From Trebouxia sp. TZW2008 (Eukaryota; Chlorophyta; Trebouxiophyceae; Trebouxiales; Trebouxiaceae): a stretch of DNA of 64,000 nt. Below, piece after piece: positions 11,201-20,267 of the stretch. A program made the translations under genes and the position numbers. The stretch's first letter is position 1. The number at the start of each line of letters is the position of its first letter. Location of the stretch: assembly GCA_002118135.1 (NCBI GenBank), contig BDIU01000290.1, forward strand, positions 84,526 to 148,525, in the 5' to 3' direction. The notes under the pieces are model-generated. The model had not been told where the DNA came from and made no database searches. It saw nothing but the letters and a program-made list of their open reading frames with translations.

Positions 11201-12086
11201 TTTCTAAAAATGACATTGTGATTCGCAAGAGGCTGGTGCCCACACGCAGCTGGGGCTACTGGCATGCTGAGTTGAATGTGGATATAGATGTGAGCGGCCA
11301 CAGTGGTGCTTACCCGCTCCAGACTGCTTTTGTCTGACTGCTTGCTGGAACCTACCACAGCAGGAACTAGAGAAGACAAGAGGCAGAAACAGAAAGTCTA
11401 CGCTGTCTTGTGTCATAAGGGGAGTCTCTGTGAGTATGCTGCGTTGAATGTGGATCCAGATGTGAGCAGACACAGTGCTGCATACTCTTGCTGGCTACAG
11501 TGGCTTGATTTCCTATGCTGGAAACTACAGAAGAAAGGAAACAGAAAAGATATAAGGCAAACAAGCAAAGTCTTTGCTGTTAGGCATATAGCAGGAGCCT
11601 TGTGAGCAGGAGAGATCTGGGAGCAGGAGTTGGAAACATGTCATACGATAACGGTACTATGCTGTTGGTCCTCTCGCTAAGTCACAGTGCAACATATTTA
11701 TTTCTTTCTGGCCGCTGTTAGTTGTGTGCAGATTCTGAAGCACGATGAAGTGACTGAAGTCTATGGTCAGTCAAATGCAAACACCAAATGTATTATGTAT
11801 AGTAGCAACACAATTTAAAAGCTGTCAAGGCCCCATAGCTAGGCCTGATCAATGTTTGAAACGTCTTATTTAGAGCGAACTGCGCAAGTGCATTGCATGC
11901 TGCATGCATTGCAGTACTCAATTGTGGTGTGTGACCAGGCTGCTGAAGCACAAACGCTCCAAGGTACCGCAATAAATATCACTAAATCTTAGAAGATTGC
12001 ACGACATTGCTTCTGTGTGCGTTGCAGCAGCAATTGAGCGCTTCAAGACCTCTTTCAACGTCTCGCACATTAGTCACCTGGGATAA
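8256..12086 (+). CDS. Metallo-beta-lactamase-fold hydrolase with signal peptide
   Basis: Exons 8256-8534, 8852-9007, 9350-9572, 10090-10214, 11026-11289, 11732-11765, 12028-12086; phases agree and give about 379 residues. Residues 1-20 (MRAGIFLVALSVGLAVAHA) look like a cleavable signal peptide. The metal-binding loop HLHSDHHADL opens exon 2; a second-strand SGDTHPVD and a later LHHLLVND histidine fit the RNase Z/arylsulfatase-like branch that binds two zinc ions. The body reads very like bacterial secreted MBL-fold enzymes, so bacterial ancestry is possible. The substrate cannot be named. If the donor at 11290 is not used, the frame stops at 11337 instead; a decayed copy of that donor downstream, plus phase-matched exons at 11732 and 12028, favours the longer form. 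The C-terminal 30 residues are the least certain. Confidence 0.82.
8700..8851 (+). repeat. Decayed copy of the exon 2 acceptor (MBL gene)
   Basis: At 8707-8770 a block reproduces the real junction: GTGTTGACC, an ACAG acceptor, GTGTTCCTGA, then CAGACCTGGCCACTCTGTA. The working copy follows at 8852. The copy has lost the HLHSDHH codons. Confidence 0.75.
9105..9147 (+). repeat. CTGTG pentanucleotide microsatellite
   Basis: About eight and a half perfect CTGTG units within intron 2 of the MBL gene. Confidence 0.95.
9225..9349 (+). repeat. Decayed copy of the exon 3 acceptor (MBL gene)
   Basis: The copy at 9229 carries CATGCAG followed by TTTATGGCATGGGAT and CATTGACCTG, about 120 bp before the same sequence at the true acceptor (exon start 9350). 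The copy diverges after about 55 bases. Confidence 0.85.
10006..10076 (+). repeat. Dispersed repeat R1, copy 2
   Basis: GGCAAGACAGGACTCGGGCC then CCTGTGCTAGAATG. It matches the copy at 7183 and the one at 31428. It lies in intron 3 of the MBL gene, close before the exon at 10090. Confidence 0.5.
10511..11025 (+). repeat. Three tandem pseudo-exons before MBL exon 5
   Basis: Copies begin at 10511, 10686 and 10860, each directly after a CAG acceptor; the working exon starts at 11026. Spacing is 175, 174 and 166 bp. Each copy keeps an open frame for about 38 codons (HVTPEQAGHIFKAVQPKL and on), then ends in TCATGA exactly where the true exon reads on. The copies match the family-typical TPEQAG better than the working exon, which has TPKQAG. 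Confidence 0.95.
11290..11470 (+). repeat. Decayed copy of MBL exon 5 donor
   Basis: At 11445-11480 the sequence TTGAATGTGGATCCAGATG with a following TGAGCAG repeats the exon end and GTGAGC donor at 11274-11295. The copy lies downstream of the working donor. Confidence 0.75.
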
Positions 12087-12410
12087 TACTTGCGCACATG
12101 GTAGACACGTGAGACTGCCAGAAATCGGTTGCGCTTGCGCATCTGCTGTCGGGCAGCGGCGAAAGCTTTTTTACCAGCCCTTGACGCTGTTGTTTCGAGT
12201 TCAGTTGGCGCTGTCAAGCCGCGTGTGATCAACAGCGCTGGTGCTGTGGGAGATCACTTCTGCCTAGTCAGCTTCGACAGTGATATTGACACAGCAAGCC
12301 CTCGCAAACGCCAACTGCAGTCCCGCCTCTGCAATTGGATTGCGAGCACTGGTTGCAACAATCACGAACCCAGTGTAGCGCTCGGCGTCTGTGGCGGGTG
12401 TTCGCTCGTC

Positions 12411-15400
12411 ATGCGGACTCTCTGCTGGATATTTTTTGTTAACCCCGGGCTTCTAGCTCACATGGCAGGGGTACGCTGCAAACGCATTAATGTAAGCAGC
12501 ACACACTTGAGCGTGCGGTCTGCAGCACACCCCACTGATCTCAGGCCTGACTTAAGTCATGCCTTGTGTGTGCCTTACACAGTTCTCACTTCACCTGCAG
12601 GCTGCAAAGAGTGCAACCAGCTGAGCCTTGCAGAGCGCTCAAACATAATTTCTCACCTGCTTCCAACCAACCACAGCGCGCACAGCATGCCTCACAGTCT
12701 TGCTCAAACAGAGGAGCGTCAAGCAGCAGCACGAGCTAGCGCAAGCGAACAGCCAGATGCAATAGTTGAGTCTAAGCACAAGTTGAAGGCCCTTATGGCT
12801 GACAGCATCAGCACAGTACAAGTGCATGGCCTCACTGCAGTCAGTGGCAGGCAAGCGGTGAAAGGAGATCTTGCAGTTGAAAGTTTCAAGTGCCAACTTT
12901 GGAAGCCTGCTAGCTCTGTCCCAGATTTAGAGCCAGGTACAGTACTTTCTCATCACATCAACTGCCTTGGCTACAAAGCACAATGGACTTGTTTTGATAT
13001 GTTGCTGTGCAGAGGTATCAATGCAATGAATCTTTCCCAGTTGTATTGTCTTGAAGAGGAGCAGTTGCATTGTTACAAGCAGGGTATGCCCATGTCGAGT
13101 GTCTGTAGAAGCTCAGGTCATTGTATTGTCAGTGCCACAGAAATCTGCTGCCTCTTTGCAGTGCATAAATGCAAAGAGCTCCATGCAGTGACCGCTCTTG
13201 TTACAGCAGATTCTGCCACATAATTCTGCAGCATGACAGCAGCCAGCTGTTTGATTGTTCCAGACGAATTTGGATGCAGCACTTTGTTGGCGTTTAGGTG
13301 GCAGACACAAAGACTGTTGTCCATGTGATTGCAGATGAGGCAGTGACAATGGGGAGCAATTTGACAGCATGCATGTGGCAGACTCATTGGCTGATTCTGT
13401 GCTGCAGACAAGTTTGTCATGACAGTGTGCAGCAGCATTTGCCAAATGCAGCAACACAGCAGCTTTCGTGTGTTTGATTGCTGCAGATGAGGCAGTCATG
13501 ATAGTGAAGCAATTTGACAGCATGTATGTGACAGCCTCAGTGGCTGTTTGTGTATAGAATGGTTGATGGTGTATGTTAGCATTTGCCAAATGCATTGCAA
13601 AAGCAGCTTTCTCTTCTCTTGGTGTTGTAGATGAGGCAGTTATGATGGTGAAGCAGTTTGACAGCATGTATGTGGCAGACTCAGTAGCTGTCATGAACCT
13701 AAAAGGGGAGTTGTTGGGCTATGTGCCAAGGCGGCACATTTCCAGGTTCCCACATGACACCAATTTTGGCCATGTGTATGCCATCAATCAGGATGCTGCA
13801 TCCCTTTGGCGGCTCACAGTAAGTCTCAACCTGCACCACATTCTGGTGTATACTCCACGACATCAACGTCGGCCATGTGCGCCATCAACCCGGCTAATGG
13901 TGGGAATCTCATTTGTACCAGGGTTGTGAAGCTCTCATGACATTAACTTTGGCCATGTGTGTGCCATCAATCAGGCATACAGTCGGTTCATGTTGCACCG
14001 CTATCTGTGCATCTCTCATGACACCGTTTTGAGCCATGTGTGTAGCATCAATCAGGCGTACAGAGGGTTCATGTTGTACTGCTGTCTTGTGCACCCCTCG
14101 TGATACCTTCTTGAATCGTGTGTATGCTGTCAATCCCAACGCAGCGTCCCTTTGAGGCTTGCCATGACTTTCCCTATGCTTGATGGATCTGTAGCTTCAA
14201 GCAGATGGCAAAATATATCGTTGTGTTCATGCAGCGGCCACTGCATGCTATGCTTACAGGTAGCATGAACAAGTAAAGGCAGCAAGCATGACAATATGAT
14301 CACAGCACTTGACTCTACTCGTGCTTTTGCTGACACAGCTCAATCAGGCATTGAAAGATTCACCATAGCTAAAATTCCCATCCTCAGAACAAGTTTGGGC
14401 ATCACTGCATTCTTAACATAATTGCTCACCGTCATTGCACTGCCTCAATAACACGTTGATCAATGTCATACATCACTGTCATTTAGTGTTTTCACATGCA
14501 TATTTGTCACTGTAGGTGGCTTGCCGCCCTAGCTTGGCGCCATTGACTGTCAACTCCATTCCCGCCAATTTAGTGGCCCATGCCTGCATCAGCGAAGCCC
14601 TGGACCCGCGAGAGTGGGAAACCATTGAGACTGCTGCCTACCAGGAAGCTGGCTTCAAGTGAGTCAGGCTCATGTGGCTACTTATGCTTGAGTTGTCAAA
14701 AAAGGTGTCATGCTTAGAACTGCATTCTTCAAGCTGGCTTCAAGTCAGTCAGACCCACATGGCTGATCATTACGGAACTGTCAATGCAATGTCATACCTA
14801 GAACTGCCCTGATCAGCAAGAATGTGTCAAGACCATTGAGACTGCTGCATATCAGGAAGCTGATTTCAAGTAAGTCAGGCCCATATGGCTAGTCTTGCTT
14901 TAGTCGTTGATGTGCATGCAATTGTCTGCTGAAACCAATCCTGTCTCAAGCAATGCAAACTATACATTAAGATTTAGGGTTTATGCAGTCAAATTGCAGT
15001 CAAAAACCTGTTGTCAACAAGTCGGCCCGCCACGTGCCCTTGCTGCAGATGTGAGGTGTCTTGTGCTGTTGCACAGCCGCAACACTATCAAGCATGACGC
15101 TTCATTGAGGCAATAGCATGTCACTCAATCTCCTCATCTGACCCTGTTCTGATTGCATCTGTTCATGTTTTGACTGTAGGTGTGAAGTGTCTGGCCCTGT
15201 AGCACAATTGCAGTGCCATGAGGTGTGGCGCTTCTTTGAGGCCTACAGGATCATGAAGCTCATAGGCTTTTTGGCAGCGCACCCAGATGTGTGCTTAGTT
15301 AAGCATTTAGACCCCTGCTGCCCCCCCGACCATCCCCAGAGACAGGAGTGCCTCCCTATACTGCAATACATGAATGAGTAAGCTCCTGTCTTAGTCAGCA

Positions 15401-17596
15401 CCTGCATGCAGCACAGGAATGAGCAAGCCTGTATCTGAGTCAAGCATTTGGACCCCTGCTGTTCCCCTGACCACCCTCAGAGACAGGAGTGCCCGCTCAT
15501 GCTGCATGAATGACTAAGCAATCTAGGTCAATCAGCATCTGTGTGGAATGCATGCATGAGTGGGAGCCTTTCTTAGCCAAGTATTTAGACTCCTGCTGCT
15601 GGCCCCCCTACCACCTCTGGAGACAGAAGTGCTGCCCTATACTGCAGTATGGGAATAAGTCACCAACCCAAGTCAGTCAGCATCTATGTGCAGTACGTAG
15701 ATGAGTAGGAGCTGATCTTAGCCAAGCATTTAGACTCCTGCTGGCCCCTTGATCACCTCAGAGACAGAAGTGCCGCCCCATACTACAGTACATGAATGAG
15801 TGAGCTTTTGTCCTAGTCAGCATCCTGTTGGAGCACCTGAATGAGTAAGCCTGTATCTTACTCAAGCACTGGGACCACTGCTGGCCCACTGACCACCCCC
15901 AGAGACAAGAGTGCCTCCCCATACTGCACTACTTGAGAAAGCAATCTAAGTCAGTCAGCATCTATGTGCAAAACCTGCCTGAATAAATCTGTATCTGAGT
16001 CAAGCACTGGAAATCCTGACGCCCCCCCCTCCCCCAGCCACCCCAGAGGCAGTAGTGCCTCCCCATACTGCAGTACATGCATGAGGAAGCTCGTGTCCCA
16101 GTCAGCGCCCTGTTGGAGTACCTGAATGAGTAAGCCCGTATCTTAGTCAAGCACTTGGACCACTGCTGGCCCACTGACCACCCCAAGAGACAAGAGTGTC
16201 TCCCTATACTGTACACGAATGAGTAAGCTTTTGTCCTAGTCAGCATCTATGTGCGGCGGGACATGCATGAGCCAATCTTAGCCAAGCATTTAGACTTCTG
16301 CTGCCTGCCTGAATGAACAGACTCGTCAGGCTGCACAGTGAGGCTGCAAGTAACGCAACATTGCCCAAGTTGCAGAGCTGACACACGCTTTGTGAAGGAG
16401 CGCAGGACAAAGGCAGAATACACGGCAGCGAGAGCAGTAAGTCTTGATTTGCACAAGAGTTCTCAACGAGAAAAGATGTTGTTCAAATCGACGACTTCTG
16501 CTCTCATTGCTGCGTATTTCGCCTTCGTCCTGCGCTTCTCCAGAAAGTTTGTGTCAACTCGGCAAACTGGGCAACAGTGCGCCGCTTGCTGTGCAGTCTG
16601 ATGGGTCTGTTGCCCCCTGTCAGGCTTCTGACCCCTGCCACCTGGATGGGGGAGGCCCCCTTACCCCTATTGCTTTTGCTGGTGATAAAAGTGTTAGGGG
16701 CCATGAACCTGAGCAGCCTGATGAACCCACTGCCCTCGTCAGGCTTCTGACCCCTGCCACCGGGATGGGGGAGCGCCCCTTACCCCTGGCCCTATTGCTT
16801 TTGTTTGTGATACAAGTGATAGGGGCCATGACCCTGCTCTTTGGTGGCAACACCCACTGAGGGGGGATGCCGACTTGGCAAAAATGATGATCTGAACTTC
16901 CATATTGATGACAGCACCAATCAGGGGTCTTGGCAGGGGCTTACCAAAACTTGGGGATCACGCCACATTACGTGCACAGTTTTGTGGGGATGACAGGGCG
17001 ATTTGGGTGGGCAAACTTGTGATATGTTGATATTGAGGTAACGTTGTGTGGGCTCCGGCCGTGTGCAGATTTGGGGTTGTACCCCTGGGGCTGAGTGGGG
17101 CTGTAGAAATGTGAAAGTGGCATCAATGGCCAATTCGTTAATGTCATGCACGGTTGCGATAAATTCATTCTCGATGTAACAAATTCATGCATGTGCTGAT
17201 CTTAGGTTGTTTTGATTTAAAGAGGCTCTCGTTATGACGCTTGACAAGTGCCCCTCCTCCTTTCTTCTCCTTCTAGCTTTCCAGTTCTTCTTCTTAGTTC
17301 TCTTCTTGAAATTTCTCTTGTTTGTTCATTTTCAACGTATATGCTGCTGATGCAGATGGGATTTACAAGAAGCAGAGGACTACCTTAAATACACAAAGGA
17401 ACTTGCGCAAAAGCGCAGCACTGAAGGTTGGACAATGGATCTGAGTTGGCTACGACAGCGAGGGTACACAGTACCTCCCAAGTTGCAACACCTGTGTGCG
17501 ACAGGCGTTCCTAGAAAGATTGAAAGCAAAACCTTGACCAAAGACATTTCAGACAGGCGAAGTCAGTTTGTGAAGGGCAATTGCTGTTTTCAGTGA
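12411..17596 (+). CDS. HIRAN-like / HNH-like zinc domain protein
   Basis: Exons 12411-12936, 13631-13818, 14516-14658, 15180-15377, 17356-17596 join in phase to about 431 residues. The N-terminal 170 residues are Ser/Ala-rich and without recognised domain, possibly a targeting region. Exons 2 and 3 resemble a HIRAN module (SVAVMNLKGELLGYVPR). Exons 4 and 5 match an unnamed bacterial HNH-like family: a CEVSG start, CHEVW, KLIGFLAAHPDVCLVKHL, then a helical EAEDYLKYTKELAQKRS and a closing WTMDLSWL. Bacterial members usually read CPDCH where this reads HPDVC, so the zinc ligands are altered. DNA binding or nuclease function is inferred, not shown. The open frame runs upstream to 12129 without an ATG, so the start is uncertain. 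Several donors and acceptors are duplicated. Confidence 0.65.
13320..13630 (+). repeat. Two decayed copies of the HIRAN exon 2 acceptor
   Basis: GCAGATGAGGCAGT followed by GAGCAATTTGACAGCATG occurs near 13331 and again near 13485 before the working exon at 13631, with a spacing of about 150 bp. The exon-like part of each copy ends after roughly 65 bases. Confidence 0.9.
13819..14155 (+). repeat. Decayed donor-side copies after HIRAN exon 2
   Basis: Four blocks repeat the exon end (TTTTGGCCATGTGTATGCC, ATCAATCAGG) near 13865, 13940, 14025 and 14105, spaced 75-85 bp. They follow the working donor at 13819. Confidence 0.85.
14659..14885 (+). repeat. Two donor-side copies after HIRAN exon 3
   Basis: AGCTGGCTTCAAGTCAGTCA at about 14733 and ATTGAGACTGCTGCATATC with AGTAAGTCAGG at about 14835-14880 repeat the exon end and donor at 14630-14665. 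The second still has a GTAAGT donor. Confidence 0.85.
15378..16320 (+). repeat. Array of about seven donor-side copies after HIRAN exon 4
   Basis: Units of roughly 110-130 bp repeat the exon end: CAAGCATTTAGACCCCTGCT, GACCACCCTCAGAGACAGGA, CATACTGCAGTACATGAATG, then AGTAAGCT (the donor). The working donor (GTAAGC at 15378) is the first; later copies gain stops and lose match. Several copies still carry ATGAATGAGTAAGC. Confidence 0.9.
16621..16858 (+). repeat. 119-bp GC-rich tandem duplication
   Basis: CAGGCTTCTGACCCCTGCCA starts at 16621 and again at 16740; both units go on with GGATGGGGGAG and end in a GGGGCCATGA block. It lies in the same intron as the previous array but is unrelated to it. 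Confidence 0.9.
17219..17252 (+). repeat. Dispersed repeat R3, copy 1
   Basis: AGAGGCTCTCGTTATGACGC and TTGACAAG. Related blocks occur at about 18450 and 27158 in the same orientation. Confidence 0.4.
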
Positions 17597-18347
17597 AGTT
17601 TTTTGAATATGTTTTCTCACAGCATGCAGTTGCTTGACTGAGTGCACATGTTGCCACAGCGCTGTGTTAGTCATGTTTGTGTGTGGAACTGCACAGCAGC
17701 TTTTGCATGCTTAGCTGTAAATGTGTACCAGTTGCTAGGGGGTCAAAATCTTTTGACACAATTTGCAGGTGATCATGTCTGGTCTGACATTGTTGATGTA
17801 TGTATGGTAGAAGTGCAGCGTACTGATCACGGGCAGTCTGCTGTTTGACCCAGACTGTTTCAATTTTTGGATCATCAAAATTTTGGTTCAGCAGAATGTA
17901 CAAGAGTGCAGATTGAAATGAGTTTCAAAGGCTTTGCTGTTGACACCTGTACTCAGGAGCTAGCTCGGATCATAACAGTATTACATTCAGCTCCTCGAGC
18001 TTGAGAAGTCGAGATGCGTTCATCAAACGCTGAATTGCACGAGTACTTGCAGACTAATTCGTTTCTAGAAACATAATAAAGCTTGTCCTATAATGTAGAG
18101 GACCTCAGCAAAGGAGTCGAGTTGAGCCATACAGGGGCAATCACCATGGTGAAATGCTTATTGCAATCAAACATGCTCAGCCCCTAAAGTTAGAAAGATG
18201 TGTGCTGACATGAAATGCAAGTGCAGCTGGATGATTGACGCAAGTCCAATGTAGGCTACAAACTATACCAGTTTGCGCAGCGCATCCAACGCAAGTGTTG
18301 CCTAGACCTTGACACGCGAATGTCTTGAAGATGATGACCCCACAGGT

Positions 18348-18774
18348 ACAAGGCCAAAGAGCAAGTTTTCAAAGACGCCTTCCAGAAAGAGACCTTACAT
18401 ATGATGTCCAGTAAGTAGAGCTTTCTACTTCAAGATGTCCTGTCTCTATAAACAGAGGCTCCTGTTATGGCGCCTGACGGCAAAGACTCTTCTTCAAGGT
18501 GTTTAGCCATGCAGTTGCCTGACTTCAGGTATATTGATTGTGGGGCCTGATGCACTCTGCATGTGTCTGCTGACCCCATGACCAGCTTTTGCCTCCACTT
18601 CCAGCAACGACTCAGATTGCACACTTGCAGCTCACTGACAGCATTAGCTCAGCTCGTTCAGCTCAGCCATCAGCATCAGCAACAGCTTGTTTTGTCTCTT
18701 TGTTGAGTTCTCTGTGTTTCTGCAAGGGCATCATTGCATACTGCCAGGTTTGTCACATCTGCTATGCTTGTTGA
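18348..18774 (+). CDS. Orphan exons, possibly a 3' extension or separate gene
   Basis: Exon candidate 18348-18413 lies between a CACAG acceptor and a GTAAGT donor and encodes YKAKEQVFKDAFQKETL-like sequence. It joins in phase to a second block after the CCAG near 18605 that runs to a stop at 18774 and is Ser/Ala-rich with a Cys-rich end. No upstream exon was found with certainty. Joining it to the HIRAN gene would need a GC donor. No function is proposed. Confidence 0.25.
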
Positions 18775-19037
18775 CGTTCCTCGTAGTTGGTAGTGATGAG
18801 TAGGCTGATTGTGAGTGAGCAACGTGTGAAAGTCCCATGCCTGCTCCAAGCACACACTTGCAGTTTGGACATGGCCCGACATGGTGCATTCCTGCAGCAA
18901 GGCACGCTGAAGCCTGCTGGAGAGGTATAGCATTTGGCTGACAGTGCAACGAACTGCAATCAAAGGTGTGCTACAACAATTGTGTGACCTTTGAGCAGAG
19001 CTCTGTACAATCTAGACAGGGATAGTACTCCACATTC

Positions 19038-19637
19038 TCAATCAGTGTCACTATCCTCCTCCCTGTAATCAGATGCAGTGAAACGAATGCCAAGGTGATT
19101 GTAAACTGACGATGTATGGCACACAGACCTGTACGCCTTCTGACGAAACTCGTGTGCTTTGGTAGTCCAGTTTTGTATCCAGTCTGTGCTGCCAAGGTAC
19201 CAATTTGGTGCAGTAAAGCTGACGTGGTGCTTCAGCATATCTTGCAGCTCCTGTTCAGGAAGCAACGCTGGAAGATAGTTGCCAGCAAGATCGATATATG
19301 TCGCCTTGGTCAAGAGTTGTCTGACCAGAGGAAGCACCTCAGGCCAGGTGGCTGCAAACATGCGGTTCCAAGAGAGATCCAACGCGTAAAGGTGCACAGG
19401 GCTTGCGAGTAGTTCGACTGTCAAATACTTCAGGTGTTCATAGGTGAGGTTGTTGTGGGACAGATCACAAACAAACCTTGCTTCGTTTCCGGGATTTTGC
19501 TTAAGCTGTAGATACATAGCGTTGAGACATTCAAGTGTCTGGGCCATCTCAGTCCTAGACTGCTCAGGGCTTGACAAGGATGGAAAGTTGGTGTTTGACT
19601 TCGACAAATAGTACAACTGTACGTCAGCCATGCCCAT
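19038..19637 (-). CDS. Leucine-rich-repeat protein
   Basis: Single open frame of 200 residues starting at an ATG (19637; a second ATG lies two codons on). LRR-type blocks are visible: FVCDLSHNNLTYEHLKYL, LYALDLSWNRM and ATYIDLAGNYLPAL, spaced about 28-30 residues as in ribonuclease-inhibitor-like repeats. The C terminus is polar and ends in an acidic EEDSDTD. An upstream exon cannot be excluded, because the frame stays open to 19703. It is divergent from the V-ATPase d gene, with about 630 bp between starts. A protein-interaction role is inferred from the repeats only. Confidence 0.6.
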   Translation of the reverse strand: MGMADVQLYYLSKSNTNFPSLSSPEQSRTEMAQTLECLNAMYLQLKQNPGNEARFVCDLSHNNLTYEHLKYLTVELLASPVHLYALDLSWNRMFAATWPEVLPLVRQLLTKATYIDLAGNYLPALLPEQELQDMLKHHVSFTAPNWYLGSTDWIQNWTTKAHEFRQKAYRSVCHTSSVYNHLGIRFTASDYREEDSDTD

Positions 19638-20267
19638 TTCCTTGTGGCACAGGTGTATCAACGGGACACCCTGGCTTCCTACATTGCAGCAAGAGCCAGG
19701 CAACAGTTCTTAGCGTTACGAAGAGATTACAACTTCGCGGTGACATTCAACCCCTGCTAGAGATGTGAGGGTCTGCTCTCAACGCAAATTTTGGTTTCGG
19801 CTTGCGGTCTCGACCTGCTATGTGTACATTTGAGATGCGCAAGCGATGTTGCAAGTCGGGGATAGATGGCAAGCTATTGACCGTCATAAAAATAACGCAT
19901 GCCGTGGCGTTGGAACGCTCTGCGCTCATCCTGTCTTGCTGCATGCAACATGCCCTTTGCCCTGCAACGTCGTTGATCACACGCATCTGCTCGCGTGATA
20001 CCGCGCGTGTGTGCAGTCACATCCTGCTCGCGTGCCCTGCTTGATCTGGCCAGGCTGTTATTGCCGCGCTGCTGGTGTAGCAGTGTCTGATAAAAGGTCC
20101 TTTCAACCGAACCTCGCTTGCTCAGCCCCAGCTTTGCGCTACACTGAGCGACACAGACGACCGCAAAGTTTGTGAGTGGCTTCTGACCGGTTCTCTGCAT
20201 CTTCTGAAGTGCTGAGACGCTGTCTTACAGAAGTCCTAACCCACGTCGATCAGCGACATAAACTGAT
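19638..20267. promoter_or_regulatory. Putative shared 5' region of the LRR and V-ATPase d genes
   Basis: A 630-bp interval between divergent start codons with no exon I can support. It is richer in CG dinucleotides than the flanking introns (for example CGCGTGATACCGCGCGTG near 19993), as often seen for promoters. Confidence 0.35.

Noticed and set aside
12007..12228. Short plus-strand frame as a separate small gene
   Set aside because: The region fits the last exon of the MBL gene (12028-12086) in another frame.
12490..12603. Possible intron (AAT then GTAAGC, to CACCTGCAG) inside HIRAN exon 1
   Set aside because: Removing it brings in an early stop in the resulting frame, whereas the unspliced frame stays open and joins exon 2 in phase.
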